Assembly (NCBI GenBank): GCA_902796265.1
Contig: CADBOG010000096.1
Location: forward strand, 1-44,780
Direction: 5' to 3'
Source: an uncultured Bacteroidota bacterium
Lineage (GTDB): Bacteria; Bacteroidota; Bacteroidia; Bacteroidales; P3
Length of the DNA stretch: 44,780 nt
Part shown: positions 34,899 to 43,917 of the stretch, in pieces
Layout of the letters: each line of letters starts with the position of its first letter
How positions within the stretch are numbered: the stretch's first letter is position 1
The notes under the pieces: model-generated
What the model was told of the DNA's origin: nothing
Database searches by the model: none
Seen by the model: only the letters and a program-made list of their open reading frames with translations
Position numbers and translations under genes: made by a program

Positions 34899-36656
34899 AT
34901 GTCTGAATACTTGGAATTTAAGCCGGTGCAGTGCAAAGACTGCTACCGTTGTTTGCGTGAATGTCCTGTCAAGGCTATCAACATCAAGGACCACCACGCA
35001 CAAATCATTGAAGAACATTGCATACTCTGCGGACATTGCACCAAGGTGTGCCCGCAGAAAGCCAAGATAGAACATAGCGAACTGCCAGTGGTGCGCGAAT
35101 TGCTGAAAAGCGGGGCACGCGTCGCTGCAACGGTAGCACCCTCGTTCATCAGCTGTCTCGGTCAAGAGGATTTCACCATCCTGCGCATCGCGTTAGCAAA
35201 GCTTGGTTTTGCCATTGCTGAAGAGACTGCCGTGGGAGCACAAGCCGTGACAGAAGAATACAAACGCTTGCTCGCCAATGGCGAGATGAAGAATTTCATC
35301 ACCTCGGCTTGTCCTGCAGCCTGCCGTCTCATACAGATGTACTACCCCAAGGCGTTGCCTTACTTGGCTCCAGTCGATTCACCTATGGTGGCACATGCCA
35401 AGATGCTACGCCGCAACGACCCCGACCTTAAAGTAGTCTTCATCGGCCCATGCATCGCCAAGAAACGCGAAGCTGACGAACATGGTATCGACGCTGTATT
35501 GACTTTCGAAGAACTTCTGCAGCTCTTCGACGAGAACGGCATCGACCTACAGACCATCAACCGCCTTGCTGTCACGAGCGATAACTGCGGTGCCAACCGA
35601 GCCAAAGCCTACCCCGCCACACAAGGAATCATCCGCTCCTTTGACGCCCTGCCTGAAGGATATCGTTACCTTGCTGTCGATGGCGTAGATCGTCTGGTAG
35701 AGGTACTTGAGAATATCGAAGCTCTCGACCATACCTTCATCGAGATGAACGTATGCCCAGGAGGCTGTATCAACGGCCCCTGCGCCATTGCCCAAGAGGG
35801 AGGCATGATGAAGGCAGAAGCCGACATCAACGCCTACGTGGAACATGAGATGGCCACTCGCAAGCACACTCCCGCACCCGACGCTGGCGTATCGCTTGCC
35901 TATGCTCATCCTCGTCTGCGCTCAAAGAGCCGTCCCGCCACAGAGAAAGAAATAGAGGATGTGATGCACCGTACAGGCAAATTCACCAAGGCCGACGAAC
36001 TGAACTGCGGAGCATGCGGCTACCCCACTTGCCGCGAGAAAGCATGGGCTGTGGTCAACGGATATGCCGACATAGACATCTGTCTCCCATACATGCGAAA
36101 ACGTGCAGAAAGCCTCGCTGTTGACATTGTCCACAACTCACCTGAAGGTGTAATCCTCGTCAATCCCGACATGAACATAGTCGATATCAACGCTTCTGCT
36201 ATGAGCATGCTGGGTCTGGGAGGAACACCCGAAAGCGTTCAGGGTCGTCCCGTTTCCGACTGCTTCCCACCCATCGAGTTCTACAACGCTTACACTCAGA
36301 AACGCCGCACCGAGAACTCCTGTCTGCGCATAGCCTCTACCGGTCGATATGTTAGTCTTACCGTCAGCCTGCTGAGCGAGCAAGACCTCCTCTTCGGACT
36401 TATGAAAGACATCTCTGATGAGGTAAACTATGAGAAAAAACTCGACAAAGTGAAGATGGACACCATAGCCACAACCGACAGCCTCATCATGAAACAGATG
36501 CGTGTAGCACAAGAGATTGCTTCGCTGCTCGGTGAGACAACAGCCGAGACCAAGGTGGCATTGCTCAAACTGAAGAAGATGCTCTCCGACGGCAAAGGCG
36601 ACTTAGGTGTCGACGGACGTCCAACTGATTGGAAAACCGCCAAAGTGAGTGAATAG
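34899..36656 (+). CDS. hydS: HydS-type [FeFe] hydrogenase with PAS domain (putative H2 sensor)
   Basis: 585 residues. Two N-terminal 4Fe-4S clusters (~10-50: CKDCYRCLRECP, CILCGHCTKVCP) feed an H-cluster domain (~75-330) whose three motifs are TSACPAACR, FIGPCIAKKRE and NVCPGGCINGPC. A further Fe-S motif (CGACGYPTCREKAW, ~370) and a PAS domain (~408-510: NSPEGVILVNPDMNIVDINA) follow, then a helical tail. The first motif has Ala where catalytic enzymes have Cys (TSCCP), which fits low activity and a sensory role, as proposed for group C [FeFe] hydrogenases. The phosphatase gene next door would be its output partner, as described for the C3 subgroup. The sensing role is inferred. Confidence 0.85.
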   Translation: MSEYLEFKPVQCKDCYRCLRECPVKAINIKDHHAQIIEEHCILCGHCTKVCPQKAKIEHSELPVVRELLKSGARVAATVAPSFISCLGQEDFTILRIALAKLGFAIAEETAVGAQAVTEEYKRLLANGEMKNFITSACPAACRLIQMYYPKALPYLAPVDSPMVAHAKMLRRNDPDLKVVFIGPCIAKKREADEHGIDAVLTFEELLQLFDENGIDLQTINRLAVTSDNCGANRAKAYPATQGIIRSFDALPEGYRYLAVDGVDRLVEVLENIEALDHTFIEMNVCPGGCINGPCAIAQEGGMMKAEADINAYVEHEMATRKHTPAPDAGVSLAYAHPRLRSKSRPATEKEIEDVMHRTGKFTKADELNCGACGYPTCREKAWAVVNGYADIDICLPYMRKRAESLAVDIVHNSPEGVILVNPDMNIVDINASAMSMLGLGGTPESVQGRPVSDCFPPIEFYNAYTQKRRTENSCLRIASTGRYVSLTVSLLSEQDLLFGLMKDISDEVNYEKKLDKVKMDTIATTDSLIMKQMRVAQEIASLLGETTAETKVALLKLKKMLSDGKGDLGVDGRPTDWKTAKVSE

Positions 36657-36686
36657 TTATTAGATTTCAGTGAATTGTTATAAGAT

Positions 36687-37850
36687 ATGAAACAACTTTG
36701 CGTTGAATATGGATATACTTCGCTGAACCACTATGGTGAGGAACTCTGTGGCGACAATGTGGAGATGACCACCGACGGAGATTGGACTACTCTTGTCCTT
36801 GCCGACGGATTGGGAAGTGGCGTAAAAGCCAACATCCTCTCCACCCTCACAAGCAAGATTCTCTGCACCATGGTGGCTGGTGGAGCTGACATGGAAGACT
36901 GTGTGGGTACAATCATCCAGACACTTCCTGTCTGCAAGGAACGCGGTGTTGCCTACAGCACTTTTTCTATCATACATGTCAACAACGAGGGTCACGGTCA
37001 CCTCTTCGAGTTCGATAACCCAGAGGCTATATGGTATCATAAAGGACACACATGCGACTTTCCTCGCACAGAGATGACAATTTTCGACAAGCGCGTCTAT
37101 GTCACCGAGTTGCACCTCGACGAAGGCGATATGGTCTTCGTGATGAGCGACGGCACCATACATGCTGGCATCGGACAGATGCTCAATTTCGGTTGGCAGC
37201 GCAAGGACATCATGGAACATCTCGACAATAGTATAGATGCCCACATGTCGGCCCGCGCAGCTGCCTGTCTGCTTGCTTCAGCATGCAATGACCTCTACCT
37301 CGACCGTCCTGGCGACGACACCACCGTTGCCGCAATTCGCATGCGACCGCGCACTATGGTGCATGTCATGGTGGGACCACCCGTCGACAAGGAGAAAGAC
37401 GAGGAGTATGTACACCGCTTCATGATGGACACCGACAAGCGTATCGTCTGTGGCGGAACAACGTCACAAGTCGTCGCCCGCTGCATAGGACGAAAACTCA
37501 AGACCTCGTTCGACTTCCCCGACAAAGAGGTGCCTCCCATCGGATTCATCGACGGCATAGACCTTGTTACCGAAGGTGTCATCACCTTACGCAGACTGCT
37601 TACTCTGTCAGATAAATATGTGTCGGTCAAAGACCTCAGTCCCAAGACATACGCCAAGAAAGACGGTGGCTCACTTCTTGCCAACATCATCTTCGAAGAG
37701 GCAACACATCTGGTCTTCTTCGTAGGACAGAACGTCAATGCTGCACATCAGGGGCTTGATATAGATATAACGATGAAACTCAAGCTCGTTGAGCGTCTGG
37801 CCGACAACCTGCGCAAGATGGGGAAACAAGTGACCGTTAACTATGACTAG
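36687..37850 (+). CDS. SpoIIE/PP2C-type serine/threonine phosphatase
   Basis: 387 residues; the first ~225 are a PP2C/SpoIIE fold: TTLVLADGLGSGVKANILST (metal-binding Asp), VFVMSDGTIHAG and RPGDDTTVAAIRM hold the conserved acidic residues. The remainder (~226-387) is an extra domain I cannot name (HVMVGPPVDKEKDEEYVHRF, then VCGGTTSQVVARCIGRKL). Lying between hydS and the catalytic hydrogenase, it probably turns a redox or H2 signal from HydS into dephosphorylation of an unknown target. The gap to hydS is 30 bases. Confidence 0.87.
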   Translation: MKQLCVEYGYTSLNHYGEELCGDNVEMTTDGDWTTLVLADGLGSGVKANILSTLTSKILCTMVAGGADMEDCVGTIIQTLPVCKERGVAYSTFSIIHVNNEGHGHLFEFDNPEAIWYHKGHTCDFPRTEMTIFDKRVYVTELHLDEGDMVFVMSDGTIHAGIGQMLNFGWQRKDIMEHLDNSIDAHMSARAAACLLASACNDLYLDRPGDDTTVAAIRMRPRTMVHVMVGPPVDKEKDEEYVHRFMMDTDKRIVCGGTTSQVVARCIGRKLKTSFDFPDKEVPPIGFIDGIDLVTEGVITLRRLLTLSDKYVSVKDLSPKTYAKKDGGSLLANIIFEEATHLVFFVGQNVNAAHQGLDIDITMKLKLVERLADNLRKMGKQVTVNYD

Positions 37851-37896
37851 TGACAGGTGATTAGTGAATTGTAAATAATGTATTTTGAACTATACT

Positions 37897-39360
37897 ATGG
37901 AACAAAAATTGTTTGACACTAACGTACAATGGATTAAATACAAAGTCCTCAAAGAGGTAATCCGCCGTGCATACGAGGGTGGTCTCGACGATGCCTATCT
38001 CGAAATACCCAAGATTATCAGTCCAGGTCCCAAGTCAGAGCTGAACTGTTGCATCTACAAAGAAAGAGCCATCGTACAAGAACGCATCCACATGGCTATG
38101 GGTGGCGACAAGGAGAATGTCAATCCCGTCCAAGTGATGGAGACAGCATGTGACGAATGTCCTGCAGCTGGTATGCTTGTCACCGAGGCTTGCCGCGGAT
38201 GCATGATGCACTCGTGCAAAGAGGTGTGTCCCAAGGGAGCAATCTCCATCATCAACCACCGCTGCCATATCGACAAGGAGAAGTGCATAGAGTGCGGCAA
38301 ATGTGCTAGTGCCTGCCCTTACAGCGCAATCATCGCACAAAAGCGTCCCTGCATCAAGAGCTGCAAAGTGAAGGCACTCAGCATACGCCCCGAGGACGAC
38401 AAAGCTGTCATCGACAACCAGAAATGCATCTCTTGTGGTGCTTGCGTGGTCAGCTGCCCCTTTGGTGCCATCACCGACCGTTCACTGGTGCTCGACATCA
38501 TCGATATGCTCAAGCAGTCGGAAGAGAACACCAAATACCGTGTCTATGCCGTTATTGCTCCCGCCATTGTAGGTCAGTGCCGCTTCGGACGCATAGAGCA
38601 AGTGGTCACAGCCATCAAACAATTAGGATTCCATCAGGTAGTCGAGGCCGCTCTTGGTGCCGACATTACGCTCTACACTGAGGCACGCGAGTTCCAGCAC
38701 AAGGCTGCCGAGAGCGAGCATCCAGTGATGACAACAAGCTGCTGCCCTGCATTTGTACGTTTTGTTGAAACCAACTTCCCAGAGTTCAAGGATGCCATCT
38801 CGACATCCCCCTCGCCCATGATTACTACCGCCCGCCTCATCAAGCATAGCGACCCCACAGCCAAGATTGTCTTCATAGGTCCCTGCGCCGCCAAGAAGTT
38901 CGAATACACTCTCGAGAAAACCCACGGCATGATTGACAGCGTGATGTCATTCGAGGAGCTTCAGGCATTCCTTGATGCACGAGGCATAGACACCACCCAG
39001 TGCGAGGACACCTTCCTCGACAATGCCTCCTTCTTTGGACGTATATTCGCCAAGAGCGGTGGTATAGCACAAGGTGTGGCACATGTCGCTGGCAAGCTAG
39101 GGCTTGAAGGCGTGAACCCCGTGGTCATGAACGGCATCGACCAATGTCGCCAGCACCTCACCCTGCTGCGTGCCAAGAAAGAGACCGCCAACTTCTTCGA
39201 AGGCATGGCTTGCGACGGAGGTTGCGTGGGAGGACCATTGAGCATCACACGTTCGCCAAAGAATGTGTTCGACGTCGACAAATATGGCAATTCAGCCAAA
39301 GAGAAAGACATCGACGGCTCTGTTACTCTGTTCCAGATGACATTGGGAGAGACCGAATAA
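37897..39360 (+). CDS. [FeFe] hydrogenase, group-B-like catalytic subunit
   Basis: About 487 residues. The N-terminal domain (~75-205) carries several Fe-S motifs: CDECPAAGMLVTEACRGC, CIECGKCASACP, CISCGACVVSCP. The H-cluster motifs are TSCCPAFVRFVE, FIGPCAAKKFE and FEGMACDGGCVGGP, all cysteines present, so it should be active in H2 production from reduced ferredoxin. The CDGGC form of the third motif is what I associate with group B enzymes of Bacteroidetes. A TTG at 37885 is the longest start, but the ATG at 37897 (MEQKLFDTN) is preferred. Likely electron donors are the 2Fe-2S protein of this operon and the 2[4Fe-4S] ferredoxin at 42289. Confidence 0.92.
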   Translation: MEQKLFDTNVQWIKYKVLKEVIRRAYEGGLDDAYLEIPKIISPGPKSELNCCIYKERAIVQERIHMAMGGDKENVNPVQVMETACDECPAAGMLVTEACRGCMMHSCKEVCPKGAISIINHRCHIDKEKCIECGKCASACPYSAIIAQKRPCIKSCKVKALSIRPEDDKAVIDNQKCISCGACVVSCPFGAITDRSLVLDIIDMLKQSEENTKYRVYAVIAPAIVGQCRFGRIEQVVTAIKQLGFHQVVEAALGADITLYTEAREFQHKAAESEHPVMTTSCCPAFVRFVETNFPEFKDAISTSPSPMITTARLIKHSDPTAKIVFIGPCAAKKFEYTLEKTHGMIDSVMSFEELQAFLDARGIDTTQCEDTFLDNASFFGRIFAKSGGIAQGVAHVAGKLGLEGVNPVVMNGIDQCRQHLTLLRAKKETANFFEGMACDGGCVGGPLSITRSPKNVFDVDKYGNSAKEKDIDGSVTLFQMTLGETE

Positions 39361-39403
39361 GATTTCTGCCTCCTTAAAGCAATTTTTGAGGTTGCCATAT
39401 ACA

Positions 39404-39433
39404 AAAGCCCCAGGGAATAATCTCTGGGGCTTT
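39404..39433. terminator. bidirectional terminator, hydrogenase/pepD
   Basis: AAAGCCCCAG (39404-39413) pairs perfectly with CTGGGGCTTT (39424-39433) around a 10-base loop, with a T-rich tail on the plus strand. It lies between two convergent genes. Confidence 0.85.
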
Positions 39434-39464
39434 ATTATTACGTTGACGAACAGGTGTTCGTTTG

Positions 39465-40910
39465 TTATTTCAGATTCTTGAGGATTTGGAGAGTGAGGTC
39501 CCAGAACATCTGGACCGTCTTGATTTCGATACGCTCGTCAGGGCTATGCACACCACGCAGAGTAGGACCATAGCTTATCATATCCATCTTGGGATACTTC
39601 TCCCCAATGAGGCCGCATTCGAGGCCAGCATGAATGGCACGTACGATGGGGTCATGTCCAAACATCTTCTTATATGTCTCGACACCAACCTTCAGCACGC
39701 GGCTTGTCGGGTTGGGAGTCCATCCAGGATAGCCGTCACCATGAGTCACATGGGCACCAATCATGCGGAAAGTAGCCTCAATTTTCTGAGCGGCAGCCAT
39801 CTTAGCACTCTCAACACTACTGCGCTGCGAGGTGGCGATATGAATCTGTTTGTCGTCCATCTTAATGGAAGCCAGGTTGGTAGAAGTCTCCACAAAGTTA
39901 GGAATCTCGCGGCTCATGGCAAGCACACCATGGGCACAGGCCAGAAGGACATTCAGAAGATTCTTCTGCGTCTCACCGTCGATGATAAGCTGCGGAAGCT
40001 CAATCTTTGTCATTTCCACTGTCAATCCAGGCTCAGTGCTGCGGAACTCGAAAGTCAATTTCTCTCTGAAATCAGCCACAAGAGCCTTCAGCTCAGCGTC
40101 ATGCTCGGGAGCCACAACCACATCGGCCCAAGCCTCACGGGCAATGGCATTGCGAAGGTTGCCGCCATCGATGCGGGCAAGTCCAATATTGTATTTCTCT
40201 GTTGCGTTCCAAAGGATGCGAGCCAGCATCTTGTTGGCACAACCAAGACCCTTGTTGATGTCGTCACCGCTATGACCGCCCTTAAGACCGCTGACCTTGA
40301 TGCGATAAGCGTTATGGTCTACAGGTCCATAGGTAGTATTATAGTCGATAGCGACAGTAGTGTCGATACCGCCAGCACAGCCGATACAGAATTCGCCCTC
40401 ATCTTCGTCGTCGAAGTTGAGGAGGATGTCACTCTTTAGCCATTCGGTAGAAAGTCCGCCAGCGCCAGTGAGTCCCGTTTCCTCATCAACAGTAAATAGA
40501 GCCTCGAGGGGACCATGTTCGATGGTATCATCGTCAAGTATAGCCAATATTGCAGCCACACCGATACCGTCGTCGGCACCCAACGTAGTGCCGTCAGCCG
40601 TGAGCCATTCACCGTCGAGAACCGGCTGAATAGCATCGTGCAAGAAATCGAACTGCTTGTCGCCATTTTTCTCACACACCATATCCATGTGAGCCTGAAG
40701 GCAAACGCCTTGCGACTGCTCGTAGCCCTTAGAGGCAGGCTTGCGGATAAGCACATTGCCGAGTTCGTCATGAAGGGTTTCGAAGCCATGCTGGAGGCCA
40801 AAGTTCTGAAGGTAAGCAGATATTTTCTCCTCATGTTTAGAGGGGCGAGGAATCTGCATAATCTCGCCAAAGAAGCGCCAAACGGAGGCAGGTTTAAGAT
40901 TCGAGAGCAT
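39465..40910 (-). CDS. pepD: aminoacyl-histidine dipeptidase PepD (M20C)
   Basis: 481 residues, the normal size. It is a zinc metallopeptidase that cleaves Xaa-His and other dipeptides in the cytoplasm. Motifs: QAHMDMVCEK (first zinc His and catalytic Asp), LGADDGIGVAAILAIL (bridging Asp), FTVDEETGLTGAGGL (catalytic Glu pair), ILLNFDDEDEGEFCIGCAGG and SSGITR-like later regions (SYGPTLRGVHSPDERI with the last zinc His). Transcribed from the minus-strand promoter at 41072-41102 with a long leader of about 155 bases. Confidence 0.95.
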   Translation of the reverse strand: MLSNLKPASVWRFFGEIMQIPRPSKHEEKISAYLQNFGLQHGFETLHDELGNVLIRKPASKGYEQSQGVCLQAHMDMVCEKNGDKQFDFLHDAIQPVLDGEWLTADGTTLGADDGIGVAAILAILDDDTIEHGPLEALFTVDEETGLTGAGGLSTEWLKSDILLNFDDEDEGEFCIGCAGGIDTTVAIDYNTTYGPVDHNAYRIKVSGLKGGHSGDDINKGLGCANKMLARILWNATEKYNIGLARIDGGNLRNAIAREAWADVVVAPEHDAELKALVADFREKLTFEFRSTEPGLTVEMTKIELPQLIIDGETQKNLLNVLLACAHGVLAMSREIPNFVETSTNLASIKMDDKQIHIATSQRSSVESAKMAAAQKIEATFRMIGAHVTHGDGYPGWTPNPTSRVLKVGVETYKKMFGHDPIVRAIHAGLECGLIGEKYPKMDMISYGPTLRGVHSPDERIEIKTVQMFWDLTLQILKNLK

Positions 40911-41004
40911 TATGTGATTTTTAATGGGTTTCAGGGTGCAAGAGCCTGTGGCTCGCGCAGAGGAGCCATGAGTAAAGCATTTTGTGCATTGGCTTTAAAT
41001 GGTT

Positions 41005-41046
41005 TCAATTCTCAATTCTCAATTTTCAATTCTCAATTCTCAATTA
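41005..41046. repeat. six tandem 7-bp TCAATTC repeats
   Basis: Six head-to-tail units, TCAATTC twice, TCAATTT, TCAATTC twice, TCAATTA, without interruption. They lie in the pepD leader, between the pepD start and its promoter. A three-unit version is at 10443-10463. Copy number could vary by slippage. Confidence 0.8.
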
Positions 41047-41071
41047 TTTTTGGTTTCTCAGAAATATTTTG

Positions 41072-41102
41072 CAAAATTAAGAATAATTTTGAAATACACA
41101 AA
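41072..41102 (-). promoter_or_regulatory. pepD promoter
   Basis: On the minus strand, TTTG (41102-41099), 19 bases, then TAATTTTG (41079-41072), both perfect matches. A plus-strand -7 candidate for gpsA (TAATTTTG, 41084-41091) lies inside the same stretch but lacks a -33 partner, so the two divergent promoters probably overlap. Confidence 0.65.
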
Positions 41103-41163
41103 ATAAAAATGAAAGATTTGAGTTTTAGATATTAAAAATAATAGAAAACCTTACCCAAAAACC

Positions 41164-42180
41164 ATGATAGGACTCTTAGGAAGTGGCAGTTGGGCCACAG
41201 CAATCGTAAAAATACTGCTCGAAAAAAAGGACCGCAAAATAAACTGGTGGGTGCGCGAAGAAGAGGCCATACCCACCCTTCTCAGCGAAAAGCACAACCC
41301 TCTTTATCTCAGTGAGGCATACATCGACACCGACCGCACCAACATCAGCAGCGACATGCGCGAGGTAGTGGAAAAAAGCGACGACATCTACCTTGTCATC
41401 CCTTCCGCCTTTGTGGCAAAAGCCCTCAGCGAGCTGCCTAAAGAGATGCTGCAAGGCAAACGCATCATCTCGGCCGTCAAAGGTATAGTCCTCGACACCA
41501 ACCAGATAATCACAGAATATCTTCATAGCGAGATAGGCATCGACTACGACCACATGGCCATCATCAGCGGACCTTCACATGCCGAAGAGACTGCCCGTCA
41601 GCGTCTCACATACCTCACGGTAGCCTCTTCCAACCTTGACTTTGCCGAAGAGGTTCGCAAACAAGTTAGCTGCCAATACATCCGCACCACCTACTCAACC
41701 GATATGGTGGGCATAGAGTGCGCCGCCGTTCTTAAGAACATCTATGCTGTCGCCGTAGGCATCTGCCGAGGTCTGGGATATGGCGACAACCTCGTAGCTG
41801 TACTGATTAGCAACGCATTGCAAGAGATGACCTATTTCATGCAGAATATGTCGCCAACAGAAGGAATAGGCGACAACGGCGACGGACGTCTGCGACGCTT
41901 CGAGAGCTTTGCATATCTTGGCGACCTCCTTGTCACATGCTATTCCCAATTCAGCCGCAACCGCACCTTTGGCAACATGCTTGGCAGCGGATACAGCATC
42001 AAGGCAGCTCAGCTGGAGATGAAGATGGTAGCCGAAGGTTACTATGCCGTGAAGGGCGTGGAGGCCATCCGCAGCGAGATGGGTATTGAGTTGCCGATAG
42101 TGCAAACCGTTTACGGCATTCTTTACGAGCGCAAATCGGCAGCCAAGCAGATGAAAAACCTGCTTGAGAACCTAAAATAA
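41164..42180 (+). CDS. gpsA: glycerol-3-phosphate dehydrogenase [NAD(P)+]
   Basis: 338 residues, family length. It reduces dihydroxyacetone phosphate to sn-glycerol 3-phosphate for phospholipid synthesis. The Rossmann motif GLLGSGSWATAIVKILLE is at the very N-terminus. IISAVKGIV and IISGPSHAEETARQRLTYLT are the conserved GpsA stretches, and VLKNIYAVAVGICRGLGYGD carries the catalytic Lys. Separated by about 108 bases from the ferredoxin gene, which has its own promoter. Confidence 0.96.
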   Translation: MIGLLGSGSWATAIVKILLEKKDRKINWWVREEEAIPTLLSEKHNPLYLSEAYIDTDRTNISSDMREVVEKSDDIYLVIPSAFVAKALSELPKEMLQGKRIISAVKGIVLDTNQIITEYLHSEIGIDYDHMAIISGPSHAEETARQRLTYLTVASSNLDFAEEVRKQVSCQYIRTTYSTDMVGIECAAVLKNIYAVAVGICRGLGYGDNLVAVLISNALQEMTYFMQNMSPTEGIGDNGDGRLRRFESFAYLGDLLVTCYSQFSRNRTFGNMLGSGYSIKAAQLEMKMVAEGYYAVKGVEAIRSEMGIELPIVQTVYGILYERKSAAKQMKNLLENLK

Positions 42181-42200
42181 TACATGAAGATAAAAAATAT

Positions 42201-42231
42201 TTTGTCAGTATTATTTTTTGTTGTATTTTTG
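42201..42231 (+). promoter_or_regulatory. promoter of the small ferredoxin
   Basis: TTTG (42201-42204), 19 bases, then TATTTTTG (42224-42231): both elements are perfect. The leader to the ATG at 42289 is about 50 bases. Confidence 0.75.
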
Positions 42232-42288
42232 CAAAACATTTTAATACAAAATCCATAAAACATTATCAACCTTAAAAACTGAAACAAA

Positions 42289-42456
42289 ATGGCTTACAAA
42301 ATCACCGACACTTGCGTAGCCTGTGGCACTTGCGCTGGCGAATGCCCCGTTGGAGCTATTTCCGAGGGCGACATCTACAAGATTGACGAGAACGCTTGCG
42401 TTAGCTGCGGTACTTGCGCAGACGCTTGCCCCACCGGCGCCATCGTCGAGGGCTAA
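42289..42456 (+). CDS. 2[4Fe-4S] ferredoxin, 55 residues
   Basis: A small clostridial-type ferredoxin: MAYKITDTCVACGTCAGECP with CxxCxxCxxxCP, and CVSCGTCADACPTGAIVEG with the second set. All eight cluster cysteines are present and the size is typical. It is a cytoplasmic low-potential carrier and a natural partner of pyruvate:ferredoxin oxidoreductase and of the [FeFe] hydrogenase at 37897. The gene is a single unit with its own strong promoter and terminator, consistent with high expression. Confidence 0.96.
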   Translation: MAYKITDTCVACGTCAGECPVGAISEGDIYKIDENACVSCGTCADACPTGAIVEG

Positions 42457-42486
42457 TCACGGATGCTCGAATACTGAGACATTTAC

Positions 42487-42519
42487 TGTGGGCATTTGCA
42501 CAAATGCCCACATTTTTTT
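42487..42519 (+). terminator. ferredoxin terminator
   Basis: TGTGGGCATTTG (42487-42498) pairs perfectly with CAAATGCCCACA (42501-42512) and is followed by seven T. A textbook intrinsic terminator 30 bases after the ferredoxin stop. Confidence 0.92.
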
Positions 42520-42567
42520 GTAACCATCATCCCCATCAACGTATAAACACATCAACAAACCAATATA

Positions 42568-43842
42568 ATGTTACAGCTTCAATACATAAAAGAACAGCGC
42601 GATGAGTGCATCGAGCGTCTTAAAATCAAACATGTAGCCGATGTCGAGCAACGCATCGACGAAATCATATCCCTTGACGAAAAACGCCGTTCCCTGCAGC
42701 AGCGCAGCGACGCTGTGAAGGCCGAGCAGAACGCTCTAGCCAAAGAGATTGGCAACCTTTTCAAACAAGGCAAACGCGACGAAGCCGAAGTCAAGAAAGC
42801 CCGCACCGCTGAATTGAAAGCCGAAGAGAAACAGCTTGCCGAAGAGATGACCGCAACTCAGGAAGAGCTGAACACCAAACTGATATCACTCCCCAACGCA
42901 CCTCACCTCAGCGTACCCCAGGGACGCACCGCTGATGACAACCTTGAAGTGGGTCGCTTCGGTCAGATGCCCAATCTTGGCGACGATGCCCTCCCCCACT
43001 GGGACCTCTGCGCCAAATATAACCTTGTCGACTTCGAGCTGGGCAACAAAATCACTGGTGCCGGATTCCCCGTCTACAAAGGCAAGGGAGCCCGTCTGCA
43101 GCGTGCCCTTATCAACTTCTTCCTCAACGAGGCTGCCGATGCCGGCTACCTCGAGATACAGCCCCCACTGATGGTCAACGAGGCTTCAGGACTTGGCACT
43201 GGCCAGCTGCCCGACAAGGAGGGACAGATGTATGCCATTCCGCTCGACGGGTTCTATATGATTCCCACTGCCGAGGTTCCCATCACCAACATCTACCGTG
43301 ACGTTATCGTCAATGCCGACCAGTTCCCTATCAAGCATGTGGGATACAGCGAGTGCTTCCGTCGCGAGGCTGGCAGCTACGGCAAGGATGTGCGCGGATT
43401 GAACCGTCTGCACGAGTTCTCGAAAGTAGAGATTGTCGTCATCGAGCACCCCGACCGCAGCTATGAACGCCTTGAGGAGATGAAAAAGCATGTCGGTGGC
43501 CTTCTCGACAAACTTGGTCTCCCCTACCGCATCCTCAAGCTCTGTGGCGGCGACATCAGCTTCACGTCGGCAATGACCTTCGACTTCGAAGTCTGGAGTG
43601 CTGCCCAGAAACGTTGGCTTGAGGTAAGCTCCGTCTCCAACTTCGAGGCTTTCCAGGCCAACCGCATGAAACTGCGCTTCAAGGACAGCGATGGCAAGAT
43701 GCGCCTTGCCCATACCCTCAACGGCAGCGCCCTCGCCCTTCCGCGTATCGTCGCAGCCCTTCTTGAGAACAACCAGACTGCCGACGGCATAACCATGCCC
43801 GAATGCCTGCAGCCCTACCTCGGTTTCGCAAAAATCGACTAA
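42568..43842 (+). CDS. serS: seryl-tRNA synthetase
   Basis: 424 residues. The N-terminal long coiled-coil arm (~1-105, rich in Lys/Glu, for example KKARTAELKAEEKQLAEE) binds the tRNA variable arm. The class II core follows, with motif 2 (ECFRREAGSYGKDVRGLNRL, then HEFSKVE) and motif 3 (LNGSALALPRIVAALLENNQ). It charges tRNA-Ser with serine. The start MLQLQYIKEQRDECIERLK matches the family. It is read after the ferredoxin terminator and followed by the tandem repeat region. Confidence 0.97.
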   Translation: MLQLQYIKEQRDECIERLKIKHVADVEQRIDEIISLDEKRRSLQQRSDAVKAEQNALAKEIGNLFKQGKRDEAEVKKARTAELKAEEKQLAEEMTATQEELNTKLISLPNAPHLSVPQGRTADDNLEVGRFGQMPNLGDDALPHWDLCAKYNLVDFELGNKITGAGFPVYKGKGARLQRALINFFLNEAADAGYLEIQPPLMVNEASGLGTGQLPDKEGQMYAIPLDGFYMIPTAEVPITNIYRDVIVNADQFPIKHVGYSECFRREAGSYGKDVRGLNRLHEFSKVEIVVIEHPDRSYERLEEMKKHVGGLLDKLGLPYRILKLCGGDISFTSAMTFDFEVWSAAQKRWLEVSSVSNFEAFQANRMKLRFKDSDGKMRLAHTLNGSALALPRIVAALLENNQTADGITMPECLQPYLGFAKID

Positions 43843-43917
43843 GAGCCTATCGAAACAGCCAATTATAAGCAATTCAAAGATAAAAAAATGTAATCAATCG
43901 AAAAAAACAACACTTTT

